NCBI GenBank assembly: GCA_008711295.1
Contig: VUYV01000772.1
Location: 53,708-117,707 of the forward strand
Length of the DNA stretch: 64,000 nucleotides
Source: Anarhynchus alexandrinus
Taxonomy: Eukaryota; Chordata; Aves; Charadriiformes; Charadriidae
Reading direction: 5' to 3'
Below the pieces are notes generated by a model. The model did not search any database. It was not told the origin of the DNA and was given only the letters and a program-made list of their open reading frames with translations. The position numbers and the translations under genes were made by a program. Below, piece after piece: positions 1 through 12,548 of the stretch; position 1 is the stretch's first letter; each line of letters begins with the position of its first letter.

Positions 1-1820
1 GATGACTCGCAGTCCATGCTGTGTGTCCTTTTGACTAGCTCTGGTCTGACTGTGTGTGCTGAACGCCCTTGAGTGGTTGAAGCTATTTAGGTGCCCTCCT
101 GCAACACTTGTCCTACTGAGTTGCAACTGAAAGGAGTCTGGTTTCCATGCCACAGGGTTGCTTTACAGTGCGAACAGAAGCACAGTAAGCACGGAGGATC
201 AGGAGATCTCCTTCAGAAGTGCAGGTCTGGTCCAAACTGAAATGCAATGTACATACTTAAGGTGCTTTCAAAGCATATGAATGTCCAGAAGGAGAGGACA
301 GTCACATTAAGAGTCCTTCCCTGGTTTCAGCAAGCTTTGCCCTTGTACACGCCAACCTTGCTGAACGCACGCTTGTGCTTTAACCTTGAGAAGGTAAAGA
401 CCTGAAGGCACTGAACAAGTTCACTACATTAATCAGTATTTTGAATTTCACTGCTATTAATTGGCAGCTGTGACAATAGACTTGTTACTCTGTTCCTAGG
501 TGGTTCCTCTCAAAAAGTGAAAACCTTGAAACCCGAGTGAGTAAAGCTTTGAAGTAGGCCACAGTAGTCCTAGAAAGAGTATATTGCAGTGATGTAGCCC
601 AAAGGCACAAGTGTAACGACGCACTACTACATACTCATTTTGAAAGTTTAAAAAATAAATAGCTATTTTGACGAAATCAATAATGTAAGAAAACTTAGAG
701 CAGGGACGTGGCAGGGTTTTGATTTAAGGAACTGTCCAAAGTGGGAGACACTCAGTCTTGGTTAGTGAAGTGTAGCACGTTTTTCATAGTCACTTGGTTT
801 CAGGGACGTCCAAGATGATCATGAAAAACATCGGCTGTGATTTGGAAACCTGTGTGAATTTACATCTTTTCATAAATCACCATGCTAACATTATTACTCA
901 TTTCAAGTTGTGGGCTAGTTGTTTTTACTGATAGTTATTCTGCAGCTGAGTTCTATAAATACTTAGTTTTCCCACCACCATCACAAATTTCTTGGTGCTT
1001 ACTGAGTATTTGCATTTTGGCTAGTCTGCTTTTAATATCTTTAACTCTTAACTACGTGCTTGGTACCTGTCACCGTGTAGAAGATACTTGTATTGAACAA
1101 CCTGGTTTTCTGCCCAAGGCATAGGATACTTTAACTCTTTCTTTACATTTCTGAGAGTCCAGTGGGTTAAATAAATCCCATTATTTCCTCAGATGATACT
1201 AAACATAGTGCTGGAGCGAGTGCAGAGGAGGGCAACGAAGCTGGTTAAGGGCCTAGAAAACAAATCATATGAAGAGCGGTTGAAGGAGCTGGGACTGTTT
1301 AGTTTGAGGAAGAGGAGGCTGAGTGGAGACCTCATCACCCTCCACAGCTATTTGCAAGGACACTGTAGAGAGGTTGGTGCTGGTCTCTTCTCACAGGTAA
1401 TTAATGACAGAACAAGAGGGAATGGCTTCAAGCTCCAACAGGGGAGATTTAGACTGAACATTAGGAAAGAGTTTTCCACAGAAAGGGTGGTCGGGCATTG
1501 GAATAGGCTGCCCAGGGAGGTGGTGGAGTCACCATCCCTGGATGTGTTTAAGAGCCGTTTAGATGTGGTGTTGGGGGATATGGTGTAGGGGAGAACTTTG
1601 TAGAGTAGGGTAGATGGTTGGACTCGATGATCCCAAGGGTCTCTTCCAACCTAGACAATTCTATGATTCTAAAGGCGTGTTAGAGAAGCCATTTTACATA
1701 CTCATTTCTCCTTTCAGCCACAAGTACCTCACAGTCCAGCAGAAGAACGCTGATACAGAAGACAAGGTTGAAAGTGTGATAAAGTTTCCCAGATAACGTA
1801 ATTGTTTCCTTCTTCTTCAG
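1..1820 (+). other. FARSB: FARSB intron (partial), upstream of the penultimate coding exon
   Basis: Non-coding sequence up to a clear 3' splice site (pyrimidine-rich stretch ending TTCTTCTTCAG at 1810-1820). I looked for the preceding FARSB coding exon and saw no matching reading frame, so it should lie left of the window. The main content is a CR1 fragment ending at 1670, only 150 bp upstream of the acceptor. The open frames at 882-1124 and 1614-1796 are not recognisable protein and are treated as chance. Confidence 0.8.
1196..1670 (+). mobile_element. CR1 LINE 3' fragment (copy 1, divergent)
   Basis: The + strand encodes the conserved C-terminal part of the CR1 ORF2 protein ([56 protein letters not shown]), followed by the 3' UTR signature (GATGATCCCAAGGGTCTCTT) and the terminal CTATGATTCT at 1661-1670. 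It is 5'-truncated, as is normal for CR1. Its wording differs clearly from the other copies here, so it is an older insertion or another subfamily. It lies in sense orientation in a FARSB intron. Confidence 0.92.
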
Positions 1821-1973
1821 ATGTAGGTGCAAGAAACTACAGGCATTTCTGTGCAATTTATTACAACAAGAGCCCTGGGTTTGAGATTATCCACGGTTTG
1901 CTGGACAGGGTCATGCAGCTTCTGGAAGTACCACCAAATGAAGAGAACGGCTACACGATCAAGGCAACTGAAG
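1821..1973 (+). CDS. FARSB: FARSB penultimate coding exon (phenylalanyl-tRNA synthetase beta subunit)
   Basis: FARSB is the beta subunit of the cytosolic alpha2-beta2 phenylalanyl-tRNA synthetase, which charges tRNA-Phe with phenylalanine. This exon encodes part of the C-terminal region: it reads [20 protein letters not shown], then [19 protein letters not shown] and IKATEG, which I recognise as the vertebrate FARSB sequence. The 5' boundary is the TTCTTCAG acceptor at 1820; the first two bases (AT) complete a split Asp codon, so a G is expected at the end of the preceding exon. The 3' boundary is GAAG/GTAAGG at 1973/1974, leaving one base (G) of a Gly codon, and this phase joins exactly to the exon at 18362. 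The exon is 153 nt with no in-frame stops. A CR1 fragment ends 150 bp upstream. Recognition is from memory of the human protein, not from a database search. Confidence 0.95.
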
Positions 1974-4900
1974 GTAAGGAAGGCAGAGCCACAACGTACA
2001 GCAGAGGTTGTTCTGGAGCTTAAGTGTTCCCCTACAATCCGAGGTGAATTTTTGGCTGTTCTCAGCAGTAGGCACTAAGAGTTAATATTATTAGATATGC
2101 TATCACACTGCAGTGTAAGTAAAAAGGCATTAATTGCATTCACTGATTGTCAGATGGGATTGCGGTCTTTCTGTGAGCTATTCTGAGTAGTTTTATACAA
2201 ATTGCAAGTTAACAGCCTTTTAAGGAGACTTATAGTAAAGTGTATGCCATGAGCTTCATGGACTGTTTATAACGAATTAATCCACTGATTGCAAGGGTAG
2301 GTAGGAATTCACTGAATTGACGAACATGCCAGATACCCACTGTATTCTCTTCGGCTAACAGAGCCTCAAAAAGACAACTTCTTACTCCTGATCTCTTAGT
2401 TTATAGCTTTATCTATAGCTTTTATTCTTATGTACCTTTTATTTATATATTCATATGAAGATACATGCCTTATGTATCTCTTATTCAAAGACCTGCTGTC
2501 TTTGAGACTGAACCTGCTGCTTAGAGGAGTAGTTGTATAACAGCCCCCTTCCTTCTCCACACAGGGCGAGCTGCACATGAATTAAAAATAACCTCCTTAA
2601 GTGCAAAATCTCCTCTGTGTATGCGCGTATGCATGTAAGAGAGAAAGCAAGCAGGTTGACCCCATTACTTCATTGAGAGAGCGTAGGTTGATGCAAGAGA
2701 GCAAGCATCAGCAACTGATCTATTCTGCTACCTAAAATAACAGTGTAGTAAATACAGGATAGAAAAGCAAGACTGCAGGGAGAGCAGCTACGGTTCTACT
2801 TACACATCAGGCATTGGTGTTCAGAGATATGAGACTCAAACTGACTCAGCTTGAAGAAGTGCCTCCATTCTGCACGTTCTGGAACAAGCGGTGCTGACGG
2901 AGAGTCCCCGACAGCCTGACCGAGCTTGCCTATTCATAGAACTTTAATGAAAAATGGGAAATGTCTCCCTGTTTTGCAGCGTGCTGCCAAGATGCCAAAC
3001 ATAATGCTTCAACTAAGTGGTCTCCTAGCACTTTAATGCACATTTGTGTCATATTGACGCTTTTTCCCCTCCTGTTTTTTGACAAAGTAGTATTTTGCTC
3101 AGTATTATGTAGGCAGACTTTCAGAGGGTTTATTAGAATATTGTTAATAGGATTCCCAGGTTGACCAGAGGAATGTTTAAACAATTGTACTTCTTGTTCT
3201 GGTTCTACCAAGCACAGAACAGGTAATAGCAAAGCTTCTTATTTGGAAGGGGGGCTGGAGGAGGTTAGAGCTTTAGGAGCTCAGTACTCAGCTGTCATTG
3301 AAGTCAAACCAAACTGTTAGATTCCTTTTCAAAACTCTTCTGTAGCTTGTTTTTGAATAGCCATATCAAGAGTTTGCTCTAGTACTGAAAATATTTGAAA
3401 GCATTTTATATTCAGAACTGGAGCATTTCAGTGATGTATGGCTAGCTCCAAGAAACTGGAAGAGATCTCAAAAAATAATCCTAACACAGTGAAGACATTA
3501 TTTCTAGACACTACTGCTGCTTAGTATTCCTGATACTGTGGGATTTGTAATGCCCATTCCAAATCCCCACATTCCCATGACATTACTCCACGATGCATTT
3601 AGTGTAAAGGATGGATTATGCCTTGTCATATGCAATATATTACAAACAGTTTGTGGCTTTAGGCTACAGACAAAAAAAAAAAAGAAAAAAGTGCCCACTA
3701 CTTTCTGTTTCACCAGTGATTCAGAACCTCTCCTGGGATGGCACGTAGGTTCCCTGCAGTTCTCCTGACATTGGAATTTAACCTTGGTAACAATGCAGAT
3801 GGCAGATACTCTTGTGCCATGGTGAATGCAGTGTCACTGCACCAACTTATTTAACAGACCTTGACTGCAGAGGTGGTTGGAAGTCAAAGTAGTTTGGGGG
3901 ATTTTGTTTGGTTTTTTGCTGTTTTGGGTGTTTGGTTGTTTTGTTTGTTGGGTTTTTTTTTTAAATTTGCTTTGCAATCTGTCAATTAAGCATGTGCGAG
4001 AGAGCAAATGTCAGCAGATGACAGAGTAAGGTCAATTGCTGAGTGAAAAAAGAAAAAAAAAAAAGATATCCTATAACATCTTAAGAGACTGCAGCATACC
4101 GAAATAATTCAGAAGAACAGTGCAAGTTACTTCAGAAGCTTTAAATCAGGACATTACACATGGCATGGGTTTTTAGATGCCTCTTTATGGAGCATGCTTT
4201 TTTTTTATTGCCTGTGCAAAATTAAAATTTGTACAGTGAGAAATGGGTTTATGCTATGACTGTGATTTAGAAAGATCCTAGATACTTTTTCTGTATGTGA
4301 TTTTAAGCAAAACTTGAGACTAGTAAGCAACACAGTGTAAAGGGTTTAATCCTTTTTTTTTATTATTATTCCTCGTGTAACCGATTAAAATAGTTCCAGT
4401 GATTGCTGGAAAACAATACAGGGGGGAAAAAAATGTTGTTTTAAATGAGCAACAATGAATAGAGATGTATTTGGCATATATTTGTCTCTTTCCCAAATTC
4501 ACTTAGAAAAACGAAATGCCTGTACTGTAGTCCCGTTTGGTCCATATGTGCAAATCATGGTTATTTAAGCTCCTTCTGTTCTACCAACACCTAAGTGCCC
4601 TGTGATTTGACCTTAAGGTCAGAGCCTTTTTGCCTTTATAGCAACACCTGTGAAAAAAAGTACAGATGCTAGAAAATATGGGTGAAATTGTGATGTTCCC
4701 CTGGCCTTTGCACTACGCTTTGGTGTAATCTGAGCTAGGTAATAAATGGAGAAGAGCTGTTTAGAGCAGCCTTAAGGAACAGAGGGGTTTGAGTGACTGA
4801 ATTTAAGGATTTCAGCATACATTTGGCACCCAATGCTTTTCAGCTTCTTAAAGTTACTAATGGAACCTTTTTTTTTTTCTTATTACCACTAAACATACAA

Positions 4901-5138
4901 AATTATAAAGTTTTAAAGATGGAATTCTTAAATGCTACCCATTGTTGTAAAACACACAGAATGAATTTTTTTGATACATTAGTGAATCCTACAGTTACTG
5001 GCCTAGAAAAGCATTTTGGTTTTTTTTCTTTGTTTTATATAGCATAGGCATCCATATTCAAACATAGACTGAAGAGGGTACAGTTATTGCATCTATCCTC
5101 AAATTTGTATGTGCTCCATAATAATAAAAAAAATTCCA

Positions 5139-5229
5139 TTAGCCAGTTCCATACCATTAATAAAATGTNAAAAAAATTTCCATAAAACTCTTGGAAATTT
5201 TAGCCAGTTCCATACCATTAATAAAATGT
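5139..5229. repeat. Direct repeat, 30 bp x2, spaced 61 bp, beside an ambiguous base
   Basis: The segment beginning TTAGCCAGTTCCATACCATT occurs identically at 5139-5168 and 5200-5229. The base right after the first copy (5169) is N. The intervening sequence resembles the sequence before the first copy (AAAAAATTTCCAT against AAAAAAATTCCAT), so the unit is probably about 61 bp, duplicated in tandem or produced at an assembly join. Confidence 0.8.
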
Positions 5230-5361
5230 AAAGATCAGTATGGATGTGTATGATTAGGATGTAAACAAGATAAAAATCAAACTTTTTTAAACAATAAAAA
5301 TATGGGTAGGAAGAACCCACAGATTTGGTAATATACTGTCAGGTAATTTTATTTAATAAAA

Positions 5362-5605
5362 TTATTCATTTTTGAGTGCACTTTCTTTGGCTCCAGTTCC
5401 CTTGAATTGAAAACTAGAGGCATTCTGATAATTATATCGCAAGGTATTCTTAATTTCAAGTTTTAATCTCTGCAGGAACAGGTATGTCTCCTGCAACACT
5501 TTGGTCATCTTGTACTTCTAGATGACCATCTGAGATGACAATTTTCTTGCAGAACTCAGGACCATGATCACAGGAGGTGATGTTAATTATGGGATTTGGG
5601 TCCAT
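5362..5605 (-). pseudogene. Unidentified protein-like reading frames, apparently split by one frameshift
   Basis: On the - strand, an ATG at 5605 in a good start context (A at -3, G at +4) opens 49 codons beginning MDPNPIINITSCDHG and ending at TGA (5458-5456). Shifting by one base in the AAAA run just before that stop continues in a second open frame of about 32 codons (ending KESALKNE) to TAA at 5364-5362. An AATAAA (- strand) lies at 5353-5348. The composition is mixed and protein-like rather than low-complexity. A pyrimidine-rich run ending TTTTTAG sits just upstream on the - strand and could be a splice acceptor. I do not recognise the protein. It could be a decayed exon, a retrocopy, or chance. 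No function is assigned. Confidence 0.3.
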
Positions 5606-8600
5606 AGTAAAGTGTTACTTAGGCTAAAAAGAATAAAAAGGGCTCAGTAAATACTGACAGTGGATTCTGTATCGCGGTCTTCAAAGGAGCGGTGCGAAGT
5701 GTAAGGTATAATTATCCTCGCTGACATTATAACATTCAGAATGACTGTCCCTTGTTTAAGGAAAGAAGCCCTGGTTTTGCAGTACCTTCTGAGTGTCTCT
5801 GTACTTTGCAAATGGAAGTTAATTGGGCACAAACTGTTTGAAAAGGGAAAACAATATTCACGTTTTATGAAAATGAAGCCATTTGACAGGTTCACGGGAA
5901 GTGTTAATGGTAAATCTGTGCATCGACACTGCTTCACTGTCTGCTCCGCTGCCTTCCATGCCAAAATTGATATTTGATGAAATAGCATTCATTCATGTGA
6001 AAACAAACAATCCCTGAATAGACCGAGCTTGTGACACAAGCTAATTTTTTGTACATTATTGATTCTTGTGAATTTCAGCTAAGGCTCGGATTATTTATTT
6101 TTTAAGTAAATGTTTTGCCATTTGCTATTTTGGGGTAATCAACAGCTTAGTAAAGCTGGCAAGTCAGCCCATTTGTGTTCAACATAAGTGTGTACTTAAT
6201 AAATGCATACTAAGTCTTGCTTCCTTCAGTAATTGACAGTTGTCTTTCAAAAAAATAATAATAATAAAAGGAGAAATCGCACTCCCTTCTTTTTACTGCC
6301 CTTATTTAATTAAATGAAAGGTGTGGTAAAGTGTAGAAAATTTTGATTCCACAGTAAATCATAGTAATAGTTTCTCATTTAGTAAGGCTTAGCTGTGAAA
6401 TTAGAGGTGTAATTGTTATCTCCATAACTAAGGACATCAATAAATATTTGCTTTTATAATAATAATTATACAACAAACCACGGTCTAAATCTTCTTTTAA
6501 AGTTAACCTCAACTCACAAGACAAGAAGAGGGAAGTCTGGGACTAATTCCGAGTTACACGTGTAGAACTGAACCCCAACATCTACCTCTGGGCACCAGTT
6601 TAAATCGGGAGACTAATATACACAGATGGTTAGTACCCGTGTTGAACTTGGCATTATCAATAACTGCTTTATTTTAGGGAGCTGTAGCTTAATTGCTGTT
6701 AGTGGTGATTGTAGCCTTTCAGTTACTTATCTTGGCCATTATTTTTGCCATTGCCTTGTTCATGGATGTCGATAATTGCGTATTTACTCATCGATGACTA
6801 AAGGAAGCGTGCCAATTTTACAATCAAGCCTCCAAATATCTTTTGTGACATACTAGAAGATATCAGTCAATTCTTAACCCATTGAATTGGCATTCAAAAA
6901 TAGATACTTTATAGGTGCTGTTTGCATCCTTGTAATTTTATTTATCTACCAAACTTGTAATTTGAAAGTCTATAATCAGATTTGACAGCATCCATTTTCA
7001 ATAAAAACATATTGCCTGTATTCAGGTCCTCTCTGAATTTCACATTTGCCAATTCCCAAATAATTTTTTTTCTCACCCAGGATCAGTCTTGATCATCCAC
7101 CTTGGAATACTAATGCCACATTAACATTCTTCTAGTACTACAGAATTCCCAGTAGTGTTACTAAGTTAACAGCAGCAGGCGAGACGTTTGCTTTGAGAAT
7201 TGCGCCATAATTCTGGTGCCAAAGACTCCTGACATCTCAGAAACATCCTAGCCCTGGTAGATTTAACCAAACATACTCTTCATTTTTTCAGTGGACTGGA
7301 AGATACCTTATTATGTTCAAGAATACCCTTTTTTCCCCCCAGATGAAAAGAAATATTTATTAAAAATTTACACATTTCTGTCTCACATAAAAAGTTGAAC
7401 CGGTCTTTTTAGCTGATGAAAGTAGCTTTACCTACAATTTGTTTCCACTACCCTTAAAAGTCTTTCTAACGCTGTCTTTATTTCTGTCGGTCATTAATCT
7501 TTCCTAATTTATTCAGTTCCCTTGATGAATTTTCAGCCACTGTTATTAATCACATTTTATGAAGCGCAATTTATTTCTCTCATTTTTGTCTGCAAGTAGC
7601 TTTAATGATTTTTGGCCGCTTGCACGTCAGCGCTAAATATGGATATGGTTTTAGCCAAAAATCTTTGCTGTTTTTGTTGTGAAACTAGTGCTGCTCATTT
7701 ATCAAATAAATTGTCCTTGAAGATCTTCCACTCCTATTTTTCTGTTTAGTTCCACCCACCCCCACCATAGTCAGCTTCATGAATTAACAACACTAAGAGG
7801 AAAGGTTGTTTTGTTTTTTTTTAAATCTGACTGATTTTAGTACTTTTGAATGTATTACCCTAATTCTGCAAGTGGTTTCAAGAGTTCCAGCACTGATCAT
7901 TACAACGGCTTAATTATAAGTCATTTTGCAAAATTACATGTTTGTCACTAGTTCTTGTGGCTTTTCCAGTATTGGCCCCTACTTTGAGATCTAATTAATT
8001 TCTAATTAATTTCTCATCCTTTTCTCTGGAGCAATTTTCCCTGCGGGCTCCAGGGAGCTTAGTGATGTGAAGAACTACAGTTCTGACAACTCAGAATTAA
8101 ATTATCTAATAAAATGGGTGTGGCTGCTCTCTTAATGTCCCTTTAATCGTCTTTTATCTCTGATCGTTATTTCCTTCCTGTAAATACAGGACTTCAGATT
8201 TATAGGACCTAAACCCCTTCAAACTTAGGCCACGTTTATTTGTGTCTTACCAAGTATTTTCCCACACCAGTGTTGATGCCTCAAATTTGGCTGTAGCCTT
8301 TGAACACCCAAGGAACACCTGGCAAAGACATGAACCGGGCGAGCTGCTTATATTACTTAATTAGCCAAAGTGGGAGTCTATAGGGTCTGGAGTTTCTCCA
8401 GATAAACCCGATTTATCAAAATTTGACAGCGCACTCTACCACTGGACATCTCGGAGGTGTCGTGCTGTTCCAAGAGATGCAGTTACGGCAACCAACACTG
8501 AGACAGTTTGTGGCAAAACACATAGTTTGTTTCTGGAAATAAGTCTCATTTCATTCGCTTTCTGTTATACAATTGATTGTTATTATATGAAGAAAAAAAA

Positions 8601-11600
8601 AAGCTATCAGAAGTGAGTTTGAGGAGGGCTTTTTCCATTCTTATGGTCATTTCCTCTCCTCGTCTGGAAACTTTTGAATGTTCCTTCCCAATATCCTTCA
8701 AATATCACCTGTTTGCACAAAACTTATCCCCCCCAAAAAAAAACCCCAAAGGAAGCGTATCAGGTAGAAGAAAAGTACATTATTTTAGCACTGCAGAGGA
8801 TAATAAAAGGTTTGACAGGCTTTGACTTCTGTGTCTTTTAAACTTTCATCACCAAATGATGTTTGACACACTTCCCCCCTTCCCTCCCAAGAAATTAAGA
8901 AGTTCAATAAGAGAACAAAGAAAATATTTGTTTCGCAAATTCAGAATGTTATTTCAGAAGAGAAACTCCTTTGAATTGACTCATTTAGAAGTATGTTTCC
9001 TATCGTATAATAGTGGGAGGGGAAAAAAAAATCCATGGTAACTGCAAAACTATTCAGGGGAGGGGTGTCAAGTCAACTTGCGAAGAGACACAAGCTGTCT
9101 TCCCTTCCTCTTTTTGCAAGTGCTAACTAATGAAGATTACTATGGTTTTCTTCCCATCACATTTTATTCCGACAGATTAGGGATGCTCCAAGAAGTCGTA
9201 GTAGGAGCATGTCTCCAGACAGGTAGACTTTTCATTTTCTACCAGTTTCTGTCAACTCCCAGGACCATCTAAAACATCGGCATTTGCGTTCCTGAGCTCA
9301 AGGTGTTCATCTCTTCTACCTGACATTAAGTCTTTGCTCTCCTGCTGTTCCTTTACTGGGAAGGCCTCTTCAGAGTTTAATTCTTTTTGCCCTCCCCCTG
9401 CAAAGGCAACTATCTTTTTTCAGGCATCGTAACAAGTCTAACAGATAAAAATCTTCCTTGCATCAAGAATTGTAAATGTCTGCACAGTTTACATCACACG
9501 ATATACAATTAGGTAATTTCTATTTTTCCTGTCTTCTTACATTTTGAAATTGAAAATATAGTTTATGATTAAGAAATAATTTTCTATATTGCACAGTCTT
9601 CTCTAGAAAAGAGAAGGGGGCAGTGATCTGAGGGGTGAGGGTCAGGGTGCAGGTCTGGTGAAGTGCTACACTGCACTGGTGCCGCAGCTTCATCCTTCCA
9701 TCCTCTTTGCCCCTGCACAGCTTGCTATGGCTGGAGGCCAACTAAGTGCCCGGGCGCTTTCATTTTCACGACTACATTAATATTAACGTTAGCAATTGTG
9801 AGCATGTTGAATGTATCGCTCGTAGTTCAGCACTCCTCTCATCTGGTTTGATTTTTGAACTGCGATATGGGGGCAGAGGGGCAGGACTTCAAATTTAGTC
9901 TTACATACGTTTTCTAACATTTAACTATGCCATAAAATTTTAAACGGGAGTTTGCAAGATTTTGGCTCAAACTTTTGGATCAGCGTGAACGCAGGATGTT
10001 AAGATTAGTATTTCTGTTGCCGACAGCGGAGGAACTGACTTTACCTTTCACCTTTGCTTGTGGTGTGCGTATTAGGAAACGGTAGATAGCAAAGCAATGC
10101 CGAGCTAGTTCAGACTCAACCCCGTACACGTGCTGGGCACAGACCCTCCTTGTTTGGGTCCAGAAGCAGAATAGCCATATTTATTGCAGACCCAATATTG
10201 CTCCTGGTGCTGAGCCGGCTCACGCTCAGCCCGTTCAAGGATTTCTGCTCCTTGGGGTGCAGCCATGTGCTTCAGCCACAAGGCGTTGCTTTGCAACACA
10301 GATCTTCGTCGCTAAAACTAAGTGATTAACAGCGCCAGCGACTGCTGAGATTCATCACTTAATTATGTATTATTCCATGCTAGTTTGTCAAGCGATTTTC
10401 TAAAAGGCGTGAAACGTGGTAGCTGTGAAAGCGTAACATCAGGTGGCTGTTATTTATCTCGGCAAGTAACGTCAAGTCTTTGGGAGGGGAGGACGGCTTG
10501 GTTTAGGACATGAAGCGAATAAACAACGCGCAAACCAAATATGACATATTAAAGTAGACTTGCAGACCGACTTAGTGCCGGTTCTTGTTATTCTCTAATG
10601 CTTGTATGAAAGCAGAGCCTAAAAGCCAAAATCTGCTGCCTTGCTGTGCATACATAGAGTATGTTATACCCCTACCATAAAGAATATGGTTTATCGTTTC
10701 CTAGTTTCTGACAGATTCCAATGTTTGCAAGGATGAATTATTCCTTTAGATATTTAAAGAGGGATAAAACCAGTCAGGGAACAGAAAGAAATTAAGGGTT
10801 TTTTTAATATTCAAAGCTTTGTGTTCTCTAAAGTGAAATAGCAAGACATCTTAAAAAAAAAAAAGATTTATTTGGGATTAGGAATTCTCTAGTTTTATAA
10901 ATCGCTGTGACACAATATCAACTTCAGTTTGTGACTTTCAGGCAGGACGAAGTATAAGATTTCAGATAAATCAGATAAAACTGGCCTAAAAGCAAAGATT
11001 AGCTATGGAATGGTAACTCTACAGTGCAGCTAAACTCCAGTGTAGAATTGCTGTTTCTCACAACTGCCACACAAATACTAATTTATTGAGCTTTACACAT
11101 AAATACCGATTTCTAGAAAAATACACGGAATTTGATAGATTTCTTTCTAGGCTTCCTACTTCAGTTTTTCTGTACACATTATTGAAGCAACCGCCCTGGT
11201 ACTCCAGCACTGCCTATGTGAAATCCTGTTACTCAGATCAGTGACCCAGAACGTCTGCTTTTCTCAGCCTCAGCATCCACCCAAATATTACCTTCCATTA
11301 GGAGAGGCAGGAACACAGTGATTCTGCCCAAGTAATCTTAAGGGGCTGACACTGCTGTAATCATGAGAATAACACAAGCGAATAAAGAGGACCTCTGGAC
11401 CCGTTACAGTCTTGAAGCACTTGCTGACATCCAGCAACACCAAACATTCTCTGTTAAAGCTCTCGGGGCGCTCTACAGCGAGAACGAAGAATAAGTCTAG
11501 CCCAAAAGTCTGTGTTGGTCTCCAGTCTCAAGGCAAACGAAGGAAAGAGACTGCTAGTTACGCCAGTGCCCACTTCATCACTGCAGCACACTTTAACATG

Positions 11601-11635
11601 ACTAACGCCAGTTGACTCTGGACCCAAACAATATT

Positions 11636-12036
11636 AGGCTGAAAGAGTTGGGGCTGTTCAGCCTGGAGAAGAGAAGGCTCTGGGGAGATCTTATTGCAGC
11701 CTTCCAGTCCCTAAAGGGGGCCTACAGGAGAGCTGGGGAAGGACTTTTTACTGGGGCATGGAGTGATAGGACAAGGGGGAATGGCTTCAAACTGGAAGAG
11801 GGCAGGTTTAGATTGAACATTAGGAAGAAGTTTTTCACTCTGAGGGTGGTGAGGCACTGGCACAGGTTGCCCAGAGAGGTTGTTGAGGCCCCATCCCTGG
11901 AGGTGTTCAAGGCCAGGCTGGAGGTGGCCTTGGGCAGCCTGGTCTGGTGGGAGGTGTCCCTGCCTATGGCAGGGGGGTTGGAACTCGATGATCTTCAAGG
12001 TCCTTTCCAACCTAAACCATTCTATGATTATGATTA
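11636..12036 (+). mobile_element. CR1 LINE 3' fragment (copy 2, young type)
   Basis: The + strand encodes [28 protein letters not shown] and [19 protein letters not shown] of the CR1 reverse-transcriptase C-terminus, then the 3' UTR (GAACTCGATGATCTTCAAGG) and the end TTCTATGATTATGATTA. It starts abruptly at 11636, a typical 5' truncation. It is nearly identical to the copies at 24081, 28871 and 58111. It is in sense orientation in the last FARSB intron. Confidence 0.95.
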
Positions 12037-12540
12037 TTTCCACACTGCTTACAGTGTACTGCAAGTTTGTATTTGTAAAACAGTATCGTTGATCCCTAAA
12101 TAGTCTTAAATATAGCCAAATACAGAATAGAATATATTCAGTTGTAGAGTTCTATATGAGGGTTCTTACAAGATAGAAGAAACAGTTTTTCCTCACATCC
12201 TCCCCAAGATACACGCTAATAAAAATGCAGCCATTGACTGGTGGTGTAACAAGAAAAGATTAATTGTCTGACCACTTCACATTTGTGGATGATTCTCCAC
12301 ATTCCTGAGCCTTTGTCTGCACAAGGACTCTAATAGTCAACTCTATTTTTGGATATCCAGTGTACCAGTCCAGGTAAATAATTGACTGTCCCTTTACCCT
12401 CTTCTGCTATGCCCTCTATGTGGAGGCTTTCAAAAAAACATACGAAAAAGTCAGATTGAAAGATGTCCTTTAGACAGAGGAGACATTCGTTCATATCATA
12501 CAGATATTTCTTCTATTATCTTTTCAAGTGTTAATTATTG

Positions 12541-12548
12541 GGGGGGGG
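12541..12548 (+). repeat. Short G homopolymer run
   Basis: A run of eight G at the start of a GGGGGGGGAATAAA stretch in the FARSB intron. It is a simple low-complexity site with no assigned role. Confidence 0.7.

Noticed and set aside
1614..1796. Possible FARSB exon after the CTCCTTTCAG-like site at about 1720
   Set aside because: Every frame is either stopped or unlike FARSB. The frame starts inside the CR1 tail, and the true acceptor at 1820 is clear.
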